Of a stretch of 64,000 nt of DNA, positions 51,763 to 60,658 are shown one piece after another. Source of the stretch: an uncultured Clostridium sp. (GTDB lineage: Bacteria > Bacillota > Clostridia > Clostridiales > Clostridiaceae); the NCBI GenBank assembly GCA_937927335.1, contig CALBDU010000029.1:19913-83912 (forward strand), read 5' to 3'. The position numbers were made by a program, and so were the translations under genes. Under the pieces are notes generated by a model. It was not told where the DNA came from and searched no databases. It saw nothing but the letters and a program-made list of their open reading frames with translations. Within the stretch, counting starts at the first letter, position 1, and each line of letters starts with the position of its first letter.

Positions 51763-54700
51763 ATGAGCTTAAGATTTATTTATGGCAGAGCAGGCAGCGG
51801 GAAAAGCACCTGGTGCATTGATAATATAAAAAGCGAAATCGAACGAGGCAGCAATAGTCCATTGATCCTTATTGTTCCTGAACAGTTTTCCTTTCAGGCA
51901 GAAAAAAGAGTGCTTGAAAGACTTGGAGAAAAGGGAGCCTTTAGAGTACAGGTGCTTAGCTTCAGCAGGATGGCGGAAAAGGTTTTTAATGAGGTTGGTG
52001 GGATAGTAAGGCGCCACATGAATAATGCCGGCAGAAGCATGCTGATCTACAGCGTTCTTGAAAGTAATTCAGATAAGCTTCATATATTCAAAAAGGCTTC
52101 AAGGAAACAGGGGTTTGCTGCAAGTATTTCAGATATGATAACAGAATTTAAGAGATATAATATAACTCCTGAAGCTATCATTGAAAATATAGAGGCCCTG
52201 GGGGATATGAGTCTGAAAAATAAAATGGAGGATCTTTATCTTATTTTCAGCAGCTTTGAGGAAAAGCTTCACGAAAAATATATTGATTCCGAGGATGACC
52301 TTACAATTCTTGCAGCAAAGCTACATGCTTCAAAGGTTTTTGACGGAGCCACCATATGGATTGATGAGTTTGCCAGCTTTACTCCTCAGGAGCTGGTGAT
52401 AATAACCAGGCTTTTTGACAAAGCCAGGAAAATCAACATAACCTTATGCAGCGACGGTGACAATGAGGAGCTTTTTTTAACTGTAAAAAATACAGAAGAT
52501 AAACTTAACAGGATAATTCAGGAAAAGGGGATAAAGTATGAAAAGCCGGTAATGTTGAGCCGTGAATCCAGAAGATTGCAGCATAATGCAGAGCTAAACC
52601 ATCTGGAGCAGCATCTTTTTTCCTATCCATATAAGACCTACAATAAAAAAACTGAGAGATTATCCATTTTCAGGGCTTTGAACAGCTATTCAGAGGTGGA
52701 GGAAACTGCCAGGGAAATAATAAGGCTATGCAGGGATAAAGGCATAAAATACAGGGACATAGCAGTGGTCAGCGGAGACCTGGATAGCTATGAAAGCCTC
52801 ATCAGAGCTGTATTCAGCCAGTACGGCATTTCATATTTTATTGATAAGAAAAGCAATATAATAAATTCACCGTTGATAGTGCTTATCACCTCAGCACTGG
52901 AAATAGTCACAAAAAACTGGAGCTATGAAGCTGTATTCAGATATATTAAATCAGGGCTGCTAAAGCTGGATCAGGAGGAAGTAGACCTGCTGGAGAACTA
53001 TGTGCTGGCAAATGGAATCAGAGGCAAGGGCTGGACAGATCAGGAGCCATGGGACAGGCCTCTTAATTATGATTATAACAATGAGGAAATATCAGAACAG
53101 GAAGCCCAATACATCGAAAGGGTGAACAATATCAGATATCAGGCGGCTTCACCAATTATCCGATTCGCAGTCAGGGTTAAGGGTAAGAAAACAGTAAGAG
53201 AACTCACTGAGGCACTATACGATTTTTTGTGTGACATTGATATACCTGAAACATTAAATTTGCTGCTGGAGGCCTTTGAACAGCAGGAGCAGCTGGACCG
53301 GGCCGCAGAATACAGGCAAGTATGGGATATTATTATGGAGCTTTTGGATCAGGTGGTGGAGGTGATGGGAGAGGAAATACTGCCCCTGGAGGAATACTCC
53401 AAAATTCTCAGTGCAGGTTTCCAGGAATATGAAATAGGAATTATACCTCCTGCTCTTGATCAGGTTCTGGTTGGCAGCATACAGAGGCTCAAAAGTCATG
53501 AAATATCTGTATTGTTCATTTTGGGAGCAAACGACGGCGTATTTCCTGCAGCAGCTGTAAACCCTGGAGTGCTCACTGACGAGGATAGGATTGCGCTTAC
53601 TGCCGGGGGGCTTGAGGTTATGAGGGATTCAAAAAGTCAGGCTTTTGAGGAACAGTTTTTAACCTATTCTACATTAACAAGAGCAAATGAATACTTAAGA
53701 CTAAGTTTCCCGGTATCCGATTTTGAAGGAAAATCAAAACGGCCTTCCATTATAATGTCCAGACTTAAAAAAATATTTCCCAAGATCTCGGAACACAGTG
53801 ATATAATCAAGGATACCAGTGAGGAGGCAAGACTTAACAACATAACAGCCAGGCAGCCGGTATTAAATGATCTTATGGTTGAGATGTGCTCAGCTTCAGA
53901 TAGTGAGGTTCTTAAAAGCATAGTAAAATGGTACAGGAGTAATGAAGCATGGAGTCCAAAGCTTGTTAATGCAGCTAACGGTTTCTATTACAGCAACAGC
54001 GCGAAGATAAAGGACCCTGAAAAAATCAGGGACATTTATGGAAAGAAACTCAGCATCAGTGTATCCAGGCTTGAAAAGTATGTAGAATGTCCTTTTTCTT
54101 ATTTTGTGCAATATGGCTTAAAGGCCAGGGAAAGAAGGATTTATAAACTTTCTCCCCCTGATTTGGGTTCCCTGATGCATGAATCCCTTTATAACTTTTC
54201 CGGCAGGCTCAAGGAGGCAGGTGTAACCTGGAGAGATATGGATCCGGGCTGGGCAGAGGAAAAAATAGCTGAAATTGTTGATGAAATGGTAGATAGTTCT
54301 CAAGGCTCAATATTCAAGAGCTCAAAGAGATACCAATATATAGAGGAAAATGTTAAAAATACCCTTAAAAGATCCATCAAACTTATTGCAGAGCATATAA
54401 AACGAGGGGGATTTGTCCCAGAGGGATATGAGCTTAACTTTGGCTATGACGGTCAGTACCCGCCCATTACTGTGGAATTGGATTCCGGTGAAGAAGTCAG
54501 CCTTATAGGCAAGATAGACAGAGTGGATACATTGAGTAAAAATGGGGAAACCTATATACGTATTGTGGATTACAAATCAGGAAATAAGGAGTTCAAAATA
54601 TCTGACGTTTATTACGGATTACAGCTGCAGCTTTTGATTTATCTTGATGCAATTTTAACGGAGATTGGCAGAAAGGTACAAGAGAAGGTGCTGCCTGCAG

Positions 54701-55188
54701 GAGTATTGTATTTTAAACTTGATGATCCCATGATTAAAACAGAGGGAGAAATGGATGAGGTTAAGATACAGGCAGCAATAATGAAGGCTTTGAAAATGAA
54801 CGGGTTAATTTTGAAAAATCTTGAGATAATAAGCAGCATGGATTCTAATATAGGTGAAGATAATCCTGGTGCATCGGATATAATACCTGCATCTGTCAAT
54901 AAGGATAATTCCATATCCAGCCGTTCCTCCTGTGCTGATATTGCTCAATTTGACCTGCTCAGGTCCTATGTAAGAGATACTATGAAGAAAATATGCCGGA
55001 GAATATTGGAGGGAAGTATTGAAATCAGCCCTTACAAGAAAAAGAATGCCACACCCTGCCAGTACTGCACATATTCTTCTATATGCCAGTTTGATGCAGG
55101 TATAAAGGGAAACCGATACAGGATACTAAAGGAAAAAAAGGAAGAAGAGCTGTGGAAGCTTATTGAAGCTGAAGCAGGCAGTAATTAA
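51763..55188 (+). CDS. addB: Helicase-exonuclease AddAB, AddB subunit
   Basis: An 1141-residue protein. The Walker A GRAGSGKST is at the N-terminus, and the C-terminal nuclease has GLQLQLLIYLDA with DYKSGN upstream. The four cluster cysteines are the family ones: one in CPFSYF (about 780) and three in CQYCTYSSIC near the end. AddAB resects double-strand breaks for RecA. The usual partner addA is not next to it: pepF follows after 11 bp. Confidence 0.93.
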   Translation: MSLRFIYGRAGSGKSTWCIDNIKSEIERGSNSPLILIVPEQFSFQAEKRVLERLGEKGAFRVQVLSFSRMAEKVFNEVGGIVRRHMNNAGRSMLIYSVLESNSDKLHIFKKASRKQGFAASISDMITEFKRYNITPEAIIENIEALGDMSLKNKMEDLYLIFSSFEEKLHEKYIDSEDDLTILAAKLHASKVFDGATIWIDEFASFTPQELVIITRLFDKARKINITLCSDGDNEELFLTVKNTEDKLNRIIQEKGIKYEKPVMLSRESRRLQHNAELNHLEQHLFSYPYKTYNKKTERLSIFRALNSYSEVEETAREIIRLCRDKGIKYRDIAVVSGDLDSYESLIRAVFSQYGISYFIDKKSNIINSPLIVLITSALEIVTKNWSYEAVFRYIKSGLLKLDQEEVDLLENYVLANGIRGKGWTDQEPWDRPLNYDYNNEEISEQEAQYIERVNNIRYQAASPIIRFAVRVKGKKTVRELTEALYDFLCDIDIPETLNLLLEAFEQQEQLDRAAEYRQVWDIIMELLDQVVEVMGEEILPLEEYSKILSAGFQEYEIGIIPPALDQVLVGSIQRLKSHEISVLFILGANDGVFPAAAVNPGVLTDEDRIALTAGGLEVMRDSKSQAFEEQFLTYSTLTRANEYLRLSFPVSDFEGKSKRPSIIMSRLKKIFPKISEHSDIIKDTSEEARLNNITARQPVLNDLMVEMCSASDSEVLKSIVKWYRSNEAWSPKLVNAANGFYYSNSAKIKDPEKIRDIYGKKLSISVSRLEKYVECPFSYFVQYGLKARERRIYKLSPPDLGSLMHESLYNFSGRLKEAGVTWRDMDPGWAEEKIAEIVDEMVDSSQGSIFKSSKRYQYIEENVKNTLKRSIKLIAEHIKRGGFVPEGYELNFGYDGQYPPITVELDSGEEVSLIGKIDRVDTLSKNGETYIRIVDYKSGNKEFKISDVYYGLQLQLLIYLDAILTEIGRKVQEKVLPAGVLYFKLDDPMIKTEGEMDEVKIQAAIMKALKMNGLILKNLEIISSMDSNIGEDNPGASDIIPASVNKDNSISSRSSCADIAQFDLLRSYVRDTMKKICRRILEGSIEISPYKKKNATPCQYCTYSSICQFDAGIKGNRYRILKEKKEEELWKLIEAEAGSN

Positions 55189-55199
55189 GGGGGTAACTT

Positions 55200-56963
55200 A
55201 TGGAGCTTCACTGGAGTTTGAAAGAAATTTATCCATCCTTTGAGGATGAAAAATTTAATAGTGATATAAAAGAACTTGAAAATAAAATAACACTTTTTGC
55301 TATATGGGCCAATAGCCTGAGCATTGCAAAGGATAAAAAGGAAAAACTGGAGGAATTTATTGGGCTGGAAGCAGAGCTTTACAATATCAGCAGAAGGCTT
55401 CTGGATTTTTGCAGTCTTACTCTCAGTGTGGATAGCAAAAATGACAAGGCTTTAAAAAATCTTGACATAGTTGAGGATATAATAACAGGTCTTGCTGAAC
55501 CTAAGGCAAAATTTGAGGCTTGGCTAGGCAGTATTAAGGAGCTGGAAGTTATTATCCAAAGCTCCGATATTTTGAAGCAGCACAGATTTTATCTAATGGA
55601 AAAACAGCATCAGAGCAATTATATACTTAGTGAAAAAGAGGAAGCCGTCATTGCAAAAATGAGGAATACAGGCTCCGGAGCCTTTGAAAAGCTAAGGGAT
55701 CTTTTAACTTCAAATCTGATGGTGGACATTGAACTGCAGGGGGAAAAGAAAAAATTACCTCTAACAGTGATCAGAAACATGGCCTATGATAAGGACCAGG
55801 AATGCAGAAAAAAAGCATATTTTGCCGAGCTTGAAGCATACAGCCAAATTGAGGATTCCATAGCTGCCTGTCTTAATGGCATTAAAGGAGAAGTAGTAAA
55901 TTTAGATAAATTACGGGGTTATAAATCACCCTTGGAGGAAACTCTCATTAACTCCAGGATGACTAAAAGAACTTTGGATGCAATGCTTCAGGCTATAAGG
56001 GAAAGCCTTCCGGTATTTCATAAGTTTTATTTAAAAAAAGCAGAGCTTTTAGGACATAAAAAAGGACTTCCCTTTTACGATCTATTAGCTCCGGTAGGAG
56101 AATTTGATAAAAAATACAGCTACGAGGAAGCAAAATGTTTTGTGGTTTCTAATTTTAATACCTTCAGCAGAACACTGGGGGAGTATGCTCTTAAGGCATT
56201 TGACCAATGCTGGATCGATGCAGAACCACGACAGGGAAAAGTTGGGGGAGCCTTTTGTGAAAATCTCTTTTACATCGGTGAAAGTAGAATTATGGCAAAC
56301 TTCAATGGAAAATTCAGTGATGTTGTTACCCTTGCCCACGAGCTTGGCCATGGTTATCATGGAGAATGTCTGATGGGCGAAAGTATTCTAAATACCAGCT
56401 ATCCAATGCCAATAGCTGAAACAGCCTCTACCTTCTGTGAAACCATAGTTAAAAAGGCTGCCCTGAAAAACGCTTCAAAACAGGAAGAATTGTTTATTCT
56501 GGAAAGTGAAATAAGTGACTGTGCTCAGGTGCTTGTAGATATATTAAGCAGGTTCATATTTGAAAGCAGGGTTTTCGAAGCAAGAAAAGAAGGCTCTCTT
56601 ACTGCAAAAGAGCTGAATAAGTTAATGCTGGAGGCTCAAAGGGAGGCCTATGGTGAAGGTCTTGATGAAAATTATCTTCATCCCTATATGTGGATATGCA
56701 AACCCCATTATTATTCAGCAGAAGAAAGCTTCTACAACTTCCCCTACGCCTTTGGACTGCTTTTTGCAAAGGGCCTTTACTCCATGTACAAGATGAAAGG
56801 GCAGGGCTTTGCAGTAGACTATGACAGGTTCCTTGGTATTACAGGTAAAAACGATCTGGTATCCCTGGGAAAGGCCCTTGACGTTGATATGGAATCCCTG
56901 GATTTCTGGAGAGGCTCTATAAAAATAATCCAGGAGGATATTAATATATTTTTAAATTTATAA
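55200..56963 (+). CDS. pepF: Oligoendopeptidase F (M3 family)
   Basis: A 587-residue zinc peptidase. The HEXXH motif is in TLAHELGHGYHGECL, with the third ligand in ETASTFCETI. Length and the N-terminal helical region fit M3B oligoendopeptidases, which degrade peptides of about 7-17 residues in the cytosol. AAGGGGGTAACTT precedes the ATG, 11 bp behind addB. In an amino-acid fermenter it may feed peptide catabolism. Confidence 0.92.
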   Translation: MELHWSLKEIYPSFEDEKFNSDIKELENKITLFAIWANSLSIAKDKKEKLEEFIGLEAELYNISRRLLDFCSLTLSVDSKNDKALKNLDIVEDIITGLAEPKAKFEAWLGSIKELEVIIQSSDILKQHRFYLMEKQHQSNYILSEKEEAVIAKMRNTGSGAFEKLRDLLTSNLMVDIELQGEKKKLPLTVIRNMAYDKDQECRKKAYFAELEAYSQIEDSIAACLNGIKGEVVNLDKLRGYKSPLEETLINSRMTKRTLDAMLQAIRESLPVFHKFYLKKAELLGHKKGLPFYDLLAPVGEFDKKYSYEEAKCFVVSNFNTFSRTLGEYALKAFDQCWIDAEPRQGKVGGAFCENLFYIGESRIMANFNGKFSDVVTLAHELGHGYHGECLMGESILNTSYPMPIAETASTFCETIVKKAALKNASKQEELFILESEISDCAQVLVDILSRFIFESRVFEARKEGSLTAKELNKLMLEAQREAYGEGLDENYLHPYMWICKPHYYSAEESFYNFPYAFGLLFAKGLYSMYKMKGQGFAVDYDRFLGITGKNDLVSLGKALDVDMESLDFWRGSIKIIQEDINIFLNL

Positions 56964-56990
56964 AGAGAATAGGCTGACCTATTCTCTTTT
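56962..56990. terminator. Bidirectional terminator
   Basis: AAAGAGAATAGG and CCTATTCTCTTT form a perfect 12-bp stem with a CTGA loop, flanked by T/A-rich runs, between convergent pepF and the TetR gene. Confidence 0.85.
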
Positions 56991-57641
56991 ACTTATAAAT
57001 GAATTTAAAATTTGTTTAATATAGCCCAAAGTTCTTTCCGTAACCTCATCGATACTGTATTCATTTCCAGAATTCATGATTTTTATCAGCATGCCATGAT
57101 ATAAAAGAACTGTCATTTCATTAGCACTGTGCAAATCCTTTTTATCCATGTACCCGTCGGATTGAATTTTTTGAAGCAGCACTAAATTTCTGGCATACAG
57201 GTCGCTTTGTAAAAGCATTGGCAGGAGGTCTTCTGTATGTTCACCAAGCTCTTCAGGGAAAATTGAATAATATTCTTCAACTATTTCAGGTATGGAATCA
57301 CTGTGCTTTCCAAAAAAGATAATATTATATACCTGGGGATTCCAAAATGAATACCTGCAAAAGGACTCCCATATTTTTAAATATCTATCTATACTATTTC
57401 TAGTGGATTCTATGTATTTTGCCAGATTTAAAGTATATTCCCTTAAGTGCCTGATTGAAGCATACAAAATAAGCTCATCCAGATTTTTAAAATAGTTATA
57501 AAGGGTTGCACTGTTATAGCCCGCCATATCAGCAACCTTTCTTATTGTAACAAATTCAATTCCTTCTTCATCCATTATCTGAGCTGCAGCATCAATAAAG
57601 TAGCTCATACTCCGATGTTTCTTTATAGTTCTTTTATTCAT
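56979..57641 (-). CDS. TetR/AcrR-family transcriptional regulator
   Basis: About 220 residues from ATG 57641 (TTGGAGGACGCA upstream). The N-terminal helix-turn-helix is clear: FIDAAAQIMDEEGIEFVTIR then VADMAGYNSATLYNYFKNLDEL. The rest is the ligand/dimer domain. It is divergent from the betaine reductase operon, and palindromic sites lie between them, so it probably regulates that operon. The ligand is not known. Confidence 0.88.
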   Translation of the reverse strand: MNKRTIKKHRSMSYFIDAAAQIMDEEGIEFVTIRKVADMAGYNSATLYNYFKNLDELILYASIRHLREYTLNLAKYIESTRNSIDRYLKIWESFCRYSFWNPQVYNIIFFGKHSDSIPEIVEEYYSIFPEELGEHTEDLLPMLLQSDLYARNLVLLQKIQSDGYMDKKDLHSANEMTVLLYHGMLIKIMNSGNEYSIDEVTERTLGYIKQILNSFISKRE

Positions 57642-57931
57642 TGCGTCCTCCAACTTTACGTGCGTACTATTTTAATTATAGCACAGAGTATGCCAATAAC
57701 TCAATGTTATGGTACATATTTTAAATTACTATAATCTCATAGGTTTTAGATAAGTGTTTGTAATGGTTTTCAACATTATAGAAATTAGTGATAACATTAA
57801 TTCGTTATTTAAATAACTATCAATCATGATTATTTATCAATCATGATTGAAATTTAAAACAAGATATGTTAATATTTAGACAAATAGTACTATTTGAATA
57901 ATTTATAACATCTTAAAAGGGAGGTATATTA
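57642..57931. promoter_or_regulatory. Divergent control region of tetR and the grd operon
   Basis: On the grd side TTGAAA (57847), 17-bp spacer, TAATAT (57870). TATCAATCATGATT occurs twice in direct order (57818 and 57835, 17 bp apart), each with palindrome AATCATGATT; the second touches the -35. CAAATAGTACTATTTG, a perfect 16-bp palindrome (57881-57896), lies at the predicted start site. On the tetR side a TATAAT and AAATAGTAC occur near 57664-57682. The shared AAATAGTAC is a good candidate TetR half-site. Confidence 0.6.
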
Positions 57932-59257
57932 ATGAAACTTGAAATCGGGAATTTTCATGTCAAGGACATTGTTTTTGGTGAAAAAACTAAATTTGAAAAT
58001 GGAATCTTAACTATCAATAAGAAAGAAGCCCTGGATTTTGTTTTAGAGGATGAGCATATTACTGAGGCGGATCTTTTAATAGTAAAGCCTGGCGACAAAG
58101 TAAGACTGGTACCTGTTAAGGAAGCTATCGAATGCAGAGTAAGAGTAGATGGTACCACATTATTCCCTGGAGTAACAGGTGATGTTAGTCCTGTTGGAAA
58201 TGGAAAAACACATGCTTTAAAGGATTGCAGCCTTTTAGTTGTTGGAAAACACTGGGGCGGCTTCCAGGATGGACTTATAGATATGAGCGGTGAGGGAGCA
58301 AAATACACATACTACTCACAGCTTAAAAACATAGTTCTAGTTGGAGACACAGATGAGAATTTTGAAAAAAATGAGCAGCAGAAGAAAAACAGAGCTTTAA
58401 GATGGGCAGGTCACAAACTTGCTGAATATATCGGAAGCTGCGTTAAGGATATGGTGCCTGAGGATATTGAAACCTTCGAACTTGATCCTGTAATAAAGAG
58501 ACCTGAAGCTGTTCAGAAGCTTCCAAGTGTTGTATTTGTTATGCAGCCTCAGTCACAGATGGAAGAAATGGGTTACAACGATTTAGTGTACGGATGGGAT
58601 GCTAACCACATGGTTCCAACCTTCATGCACCCTAATGAAGTTTTAGACGGAGCTATAATTTCCGGAAGCTTCATGCCTGTTTCATCAAAGTGGTCAACCT
58701 ATGATTTCCAAAACAATCCTACTATAAAGGAATTGTATGCAGCACATGGAAAGACATTAAACTTCCTTGGTGTTATAATGTCCAACCTAAATGTTGCTCT
58801 TGAGCAGAAAAACCGTTCAGCTTTGTTTGTAGCTCAGATGGCTAAATCTTTAGGTGCTGACGGAGCAATTGTTGCTGAAGAAGGATACGGAAACCCTGAT
58901 GCAGACTTTATTGCATGTATAGTTGCATTAGAGGATGCAGGAGTTAAAACTGTTGGTATAACTAATGAATGTACAGGAAGAGACGGAGAATCACAGCCAT
59001 TGGTTTCATTGGATGTAAAGGCTGATGCTATAGTTTCAACTGGAAACGTTTCAGAGTTAATTGAGCTTCCTGCAATGGAAACAGTTATTGGAGAACTTGC
59101 GTCACTGGGCAGAGACGGATTATCCGGTGGCTGGGCTAATGACGAGATACTTGGACCATCAGTAAGACCAGACGGTTCAATAATAATGGAAAACAATGCA
59201 ATGTTCTGCGGAGATCAAGTAGTGGGCTGGTCACCAAAGACAATGAAAGAATTTTAA
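57932..59257 (+). CDS. grdI: Betaine (or sarcosine) reductase protein B, GrdE/G/I-type subunit
   Basis: A 441-residue subunit of the substrate-specific protein B of glycine/sarcosine/betaine reductase. GKHWGGFQDGLIDMSGEGA and VYGWDANHMVPTFMHPNEVLDGAIISG are family blocks. In glycine GrdE an internal cysteine near the VLDGAIIS block yields a pyruvoyl group; here that stretch has no Cys, as expected for betaine- or sarcosine-type subunits that I recall being unprocessed. It is 15 bp upstream of the selenoprotein partner. A BCCT carrier in the same operon favours betaine. Confidence 0.85.
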   Translation: MKLEIGNFHVKDIVFGEKTKFENGILTINKKEALDFVLEDEHITEADLLIVKPGDKVRLVPVKEAIECRVRVDGTTLFPGVTGDVSPVGNGKTHALKDCSLLVVGKHWGGFQDGLIDMSGEGAKYTYYSQLKNIVLVGDTDENFEKNEQQKKNRALRWAGHKLAEYIGSCVKDMVPEDIETFELDPVIKRPEAVQKLPSVVFVMQPQSQMEEMGYNDLVYGWDANHMVPTFMHPNEVLDGAIISGSFMPVSSKWSTYDFQNNPTIKELYAAHGKTLNFLGVIMSNLNVALEQKNRSALFVAQMAKSLGADGAIVAEEGYGNPDADFIACIVALEDAGVKTVGITNECTGRDGESQPLVSLDVKADAIVSTGNVSELIELPAMETVIGELASLGRDGLSGGWANDEILGPSVRPDGSIIMENNAMFCGDQVVGWSPKTMKEF

Positions 59258-59272
59258 GGAGGTGCAGCTGAT

Positions 59273-60586
59273 ATGAAAAAAGCAATTTTATATATAAACC
59301 AGTTTTTTGGACAAATAGGCGGTGAAGAAAAAGCTGATTTTGAACCTGAAATCAGAGAAGGTCTTGTAGGACCAGCTTTAGAGCTTAACAAACAGCTTAA
59401 GGATGCAGAGGTTACACATACAATAATCTGCGGCGACAACTTTATGGGATCAAACGAAAAAGAAGCTGTATCAAGAATACTTAGCTTTCTTGAAGGAAAG
59501 GAATTTGACATATTCTTTGCAGGACCTGCTTTCCAGGCCGGAAGATATGGAAATGCCTGCGGAGTTATCTGTAAGGCTGTAAAAGAAAAATTTAATGTTC
59601 CAGTAATTTCCTCAATGCACATTGAAAACCCTGGTGTTGAAATGTTTAAAAAAGATGTATACATCTTCAAGGGCGGCAACAATGCAGGAAGAATGAAAAA
59701 AGACATTAAAGCAATGGCTGATTTCGGAAATAAAATATTAAACGGAGAAGAACTTCTTTGGGCTGAAGCTGAAGGCTATTACGGCAGAGGAAAAAGACAT
59801 CAGGTTTGGCTTGAATCAAAAGAACCAGCAGCTAAAAGAGTTGTTGATATGCTTGTGAAAAAGCTTAACGGAGAGGAATTCGTAACAGAGCTTCCAATAC
59901 CTAAAAAGGATACTGTTGCAATAGCTCCAGCCATAAAGGATTTAAGCAAGGCTAATATAGCAGTAGTTACAACAGGTGGTATTGTTCCTGTGGACAATCC
60001 TGACAGAATTCAGTCAGCTTCCGCTACAAGATGGGGAAGATATGACTATTCAAAAATGGACAGACTTGAGGGTGGAGTATTTAAAACAATCCATGCAGGC
60101 TTTGACCCGGCTGCAGCAAATGCAGACCCTAACGTAATAGTTCCTCTGGATGCTTTAAGAGCATACGAAAAGGAAGGAAAATTCGGAAAACTTCATGAAT
60201 ACTTCTATTCTACAGTTGGAACTGGAACTACCCAGGGAGAAGCTGCAAGAATGGCAAAAGAAATAGTGGAATACTTAAAAGAAGCAAAAGTGGACGCAGT
60301 TATAATGACCTCCACCTGAGGAACCTGTACACGTTGCGGTGCAACGATGGTTAAAGAAATTGAAAGAGCAGGTTTCCCTATAGTTCAGATGTGTAACTTG
60401 ATACCGGTAGCAACAACTGTTGGTTCAAACAGAATAGTTCCTACAATATCCATACCTTATCCATTGGGAAATCCTGGAGATTCAAAGGAAGCTCAGTGGA
60501 AACTGAGATATCACAGAGTTGGAGTTGCATTGGATGCCCTTGCAACTGACATTAAAGAACAGACTGTATTTAAAGTTAAAATCTAA
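59273..60586 (+). CDS. grdH: Betaine (or sarcosine) reductase selenoprotein B, UGA = Sec349
   Basis: One frame of 437 residues if the TGA at 60317-60319 is Sec349; the frame stays open to 60586. The Sec motif TSTUGTCTRCGATMVKEIER is the conserved GrdB/GrdF/GrdH active site (UxxCxxC). A SECIS-like hairpin follows directly. The N-terminal IYINQFFGQIGGEEKADFEP is also typical. The protein cleaves the C-N bond of the substrate bound by GrdI and passes a carboxymethyl group to GrdA. AGGAGGTGCAGCTGAT precedes the ATG. Sarcosine (grdF) is the alternative name. Confidence 0.93.
60332..60346 (+). promoter_or_regulatory. SECIS-like hairpin of grdH
   Basis: A perfect 6-bp stem CGTTGC/GCAACG around loop GGT. 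The loop begins 19 nt after the UGA and starts with G. Confidence 0.75.
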
Positions 60587-60593
60587 ACCAATC

Positions 60594-60633
60594 AACTAAA
60601 TAGGTCTTGTCAAAGGATGAGACCTATTTAGTT
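60594..60633 (+). terminator. Intercistronic hairpin after grdH
   Basis: AACTAAATAGGTCT and AGACCTATTTAGTT are perfect 14-bp arms with a loop of about 12 nt. No T-run follows, so it may stabilise or partly terminate mRNA rather than end the operon. Confidence 0.6.
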
Positions 60634-60658
60634 AGATAATGAAGGGGGAAAATAATAT

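Noticed and set aside
60347..60586. A separate 79-residue gene downstream of the grdH-like frame
   Set aside because: It is in frame with the upstream gene across one UGA and contains the conserved C-terminus of GrdB-type selenoproteins.
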